A stretch of DNA of 7,549 nt from Bacteroidota bacterium (GTDB lineage Bacteria; Bacteroidota; Bacteroidia; Flavobacteriales_F; PHOS-HE28), in assembly GCA_023430945.1 (NCBI GenBank), contig JAEYYE010000258.1:1-7549 (forward strand). Reading direction: 5' to 3'. The notes beneath the pieces were generated by a model. That model did no database searches. It saw only the letters and a list, made by a program, of their open reading frames with translations, and had not been told where the DNA came from. A program made the position numbers and the translations under genes. Positions 6,948 to 7,549 of the stretch are shown piece by piece (the first letter of the stretch is position 1; each line of letters opens with the position of its first letter).

Positions 6948-7549
6948 TCAGAATTTCCCGATCTTGATCGATGCACCGGCGTTGAATCCGTGCAACGCGT
7001 CCTTCGGTGTTTCCGGCAGATCGATATCGCTGGTGTAGCGGTACGATGCGCCAAGGCCAAGGCGTACCAGCGGAATGATGTTCACCTCTAGTTCGATCCC
7101 CGGTTCCACCACGAAGAAGGCCTGTGAATGATCATCATAATTGAGGTGGTCCACTTGTGGCGGTAGTTCGCTGTAATACTGGTAACCGACGCCACCGGCC
7201 CCGATAATGATCGGAAGGCTTACGTGTACCGGTGATCTGTACCCTATGATCGGCTCGATCAACAGGCCGCCGTAACCCATGTTCAATGTGCTCTTGTATT
7301 TGGGCAGTTCGCCGTTCTCTACGAGAAAGGTGTCATAGGCCTTGTTGTATACCGGTGTGGTGAGGCCCTGCCCCGCCAGGCCGATGGTTACACGGTGATC
7401 GATCAACCACCCACCGCGGCCCCCCACGAGCAGTGCGTCCTGCTCCATCACGCGTGTGTAGTGGATGGTGGGTGCGCCCCAACCGCCATGCGCGATCTTG
7501 TCATTGCCGCCAAGCAATGTGCGTATGGCCGTGCTGTCCTGTGCGAAGG
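6948..7549 (-). CDS. Small outer-membrane beta-barrel protein (5' partial)
   Basis: The frame runs off the right edge of the window. A TTG at 7517 is not a credible start, because the frame continues upstream as FAQDSTAIRTLLGGND. This resembles a signal-peptidase site (before AQD), so probably only the signal peptide and start codon are missing. About 200 residues are visible. The sequence is Gly- and Tyr-rich, with alternating patterns typical of transmembrane beta-strands: LLVGGRGGWLIDHRVTIGLA, LNMGYGGLLIEPIIGY, HVSLPIIIGAGGVGYQYY, FFVVEPGIELEVNIIPLVRL and GLGASYRYTSDIDLP. The C-terminus, SIKIGKF, ends in Phe, as in many outer-membrane barrels. It resembles uncharacterised Bacteroidota barrel proteins, but I cannot name a family with certainty. 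Its stop is 138 bp upstream of the receptor start and in the same direction, so co-transcription is possible but unproven. Confidence 0.75.
   Translation of the reverse strand, partial: FAQDSTAIRTLLGGNDKIAHGGWGAPTIHYTRVMEQDALLVGGRGGWLIDHRVTIGLAGQGLTTPVYNKAYDTFLVENGELPKYKSTLNMGYGGLLIEPIIGYRSPVHVSLPIIIGAGGVGYQYYSELPPQVDHLNYDDHSQAFFVVEPGIELEVNIIPLVRLGLGASYRYTSDIDLPETPKDALHGFNAGASIKIGKF

Noticed and set aside
1..7549. Mobile elements, CRISPR arrays, tRNA or rRNA genes, defence or toxin-antitoxin systems
   Set aside because: No transposase, integrase, regularly spaced repeats, cloverleaf-like segments or paired small toxin-like genes were seen on either strand.

Overview
The window looks like ordinary chromosome from a fairly GC-rich member of the Bacteroidota, probably in or near the Flavobacteriales. 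Four things support this. The predicted proteins resemble Bacteroidota families: a protein with twin SPOR-like repeats, an 'ITGR'-type M48 lipoprotein, a TonB-dependent receptor with an N-terminal carboxypeptidase-regulatory-like domain, and a small Gly-rich barrel protein. Genes lack obvious Shine-Dalgarno sequences. TAnnTTTG-like -7 promoter elements sit very close to start codons. Both outer-membrane proteins end in Phe. The lineage is inferred from protein character and was not confirmed by any search.

Layout. Positions 1-1806 (+) hold the C-terminal part of a large SPOR-domain protein whose start lies upstream of the window. After a 122-bp gap with small inverted repeats and a good -7 element comes a rightward cluster: clpS (1929-2210), an M48 metalloprotease lipoprotein (2220-3020) and a membrane-anchored YdcF/DUF218 protein (3036-3791). 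The right half is all on the minus strand: a 191-residue conserved hypothetical protein (3792-4367), a TonB-dependent receptor (4467-6809), and a small outer-membrane barrel protein (6948 to the window end, with its signal peptide cut off). The two halves converge at 3791/3792 with no spacer. No stretch longer than 300 bases lacks a gene. The three larger gaps are 1807-1928, 4368-4466 and 6810-6947.

How the genes may work together. clpS and the M48 gene are 9 bp apart and probably co-transcribed, pairing a cytosolic N-degron adaptor with an envelope protease, so the cluster has a proteostasis flavour. The YdcF gene may share that transcript or have its own overlapping promoter. The minus-strand pair at the right end are both outer-membrane proteins, but their 138-bp spacing does not prove an operon.

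I found no mobile element, CRISPR array, RNA gene, defence system or clearly new multi-gene system. The most unusual DNA-level feature is a very high density of GATC, about 160 by hand count. The best candidate for unexplored biology is the unnamed 191-residue protein.
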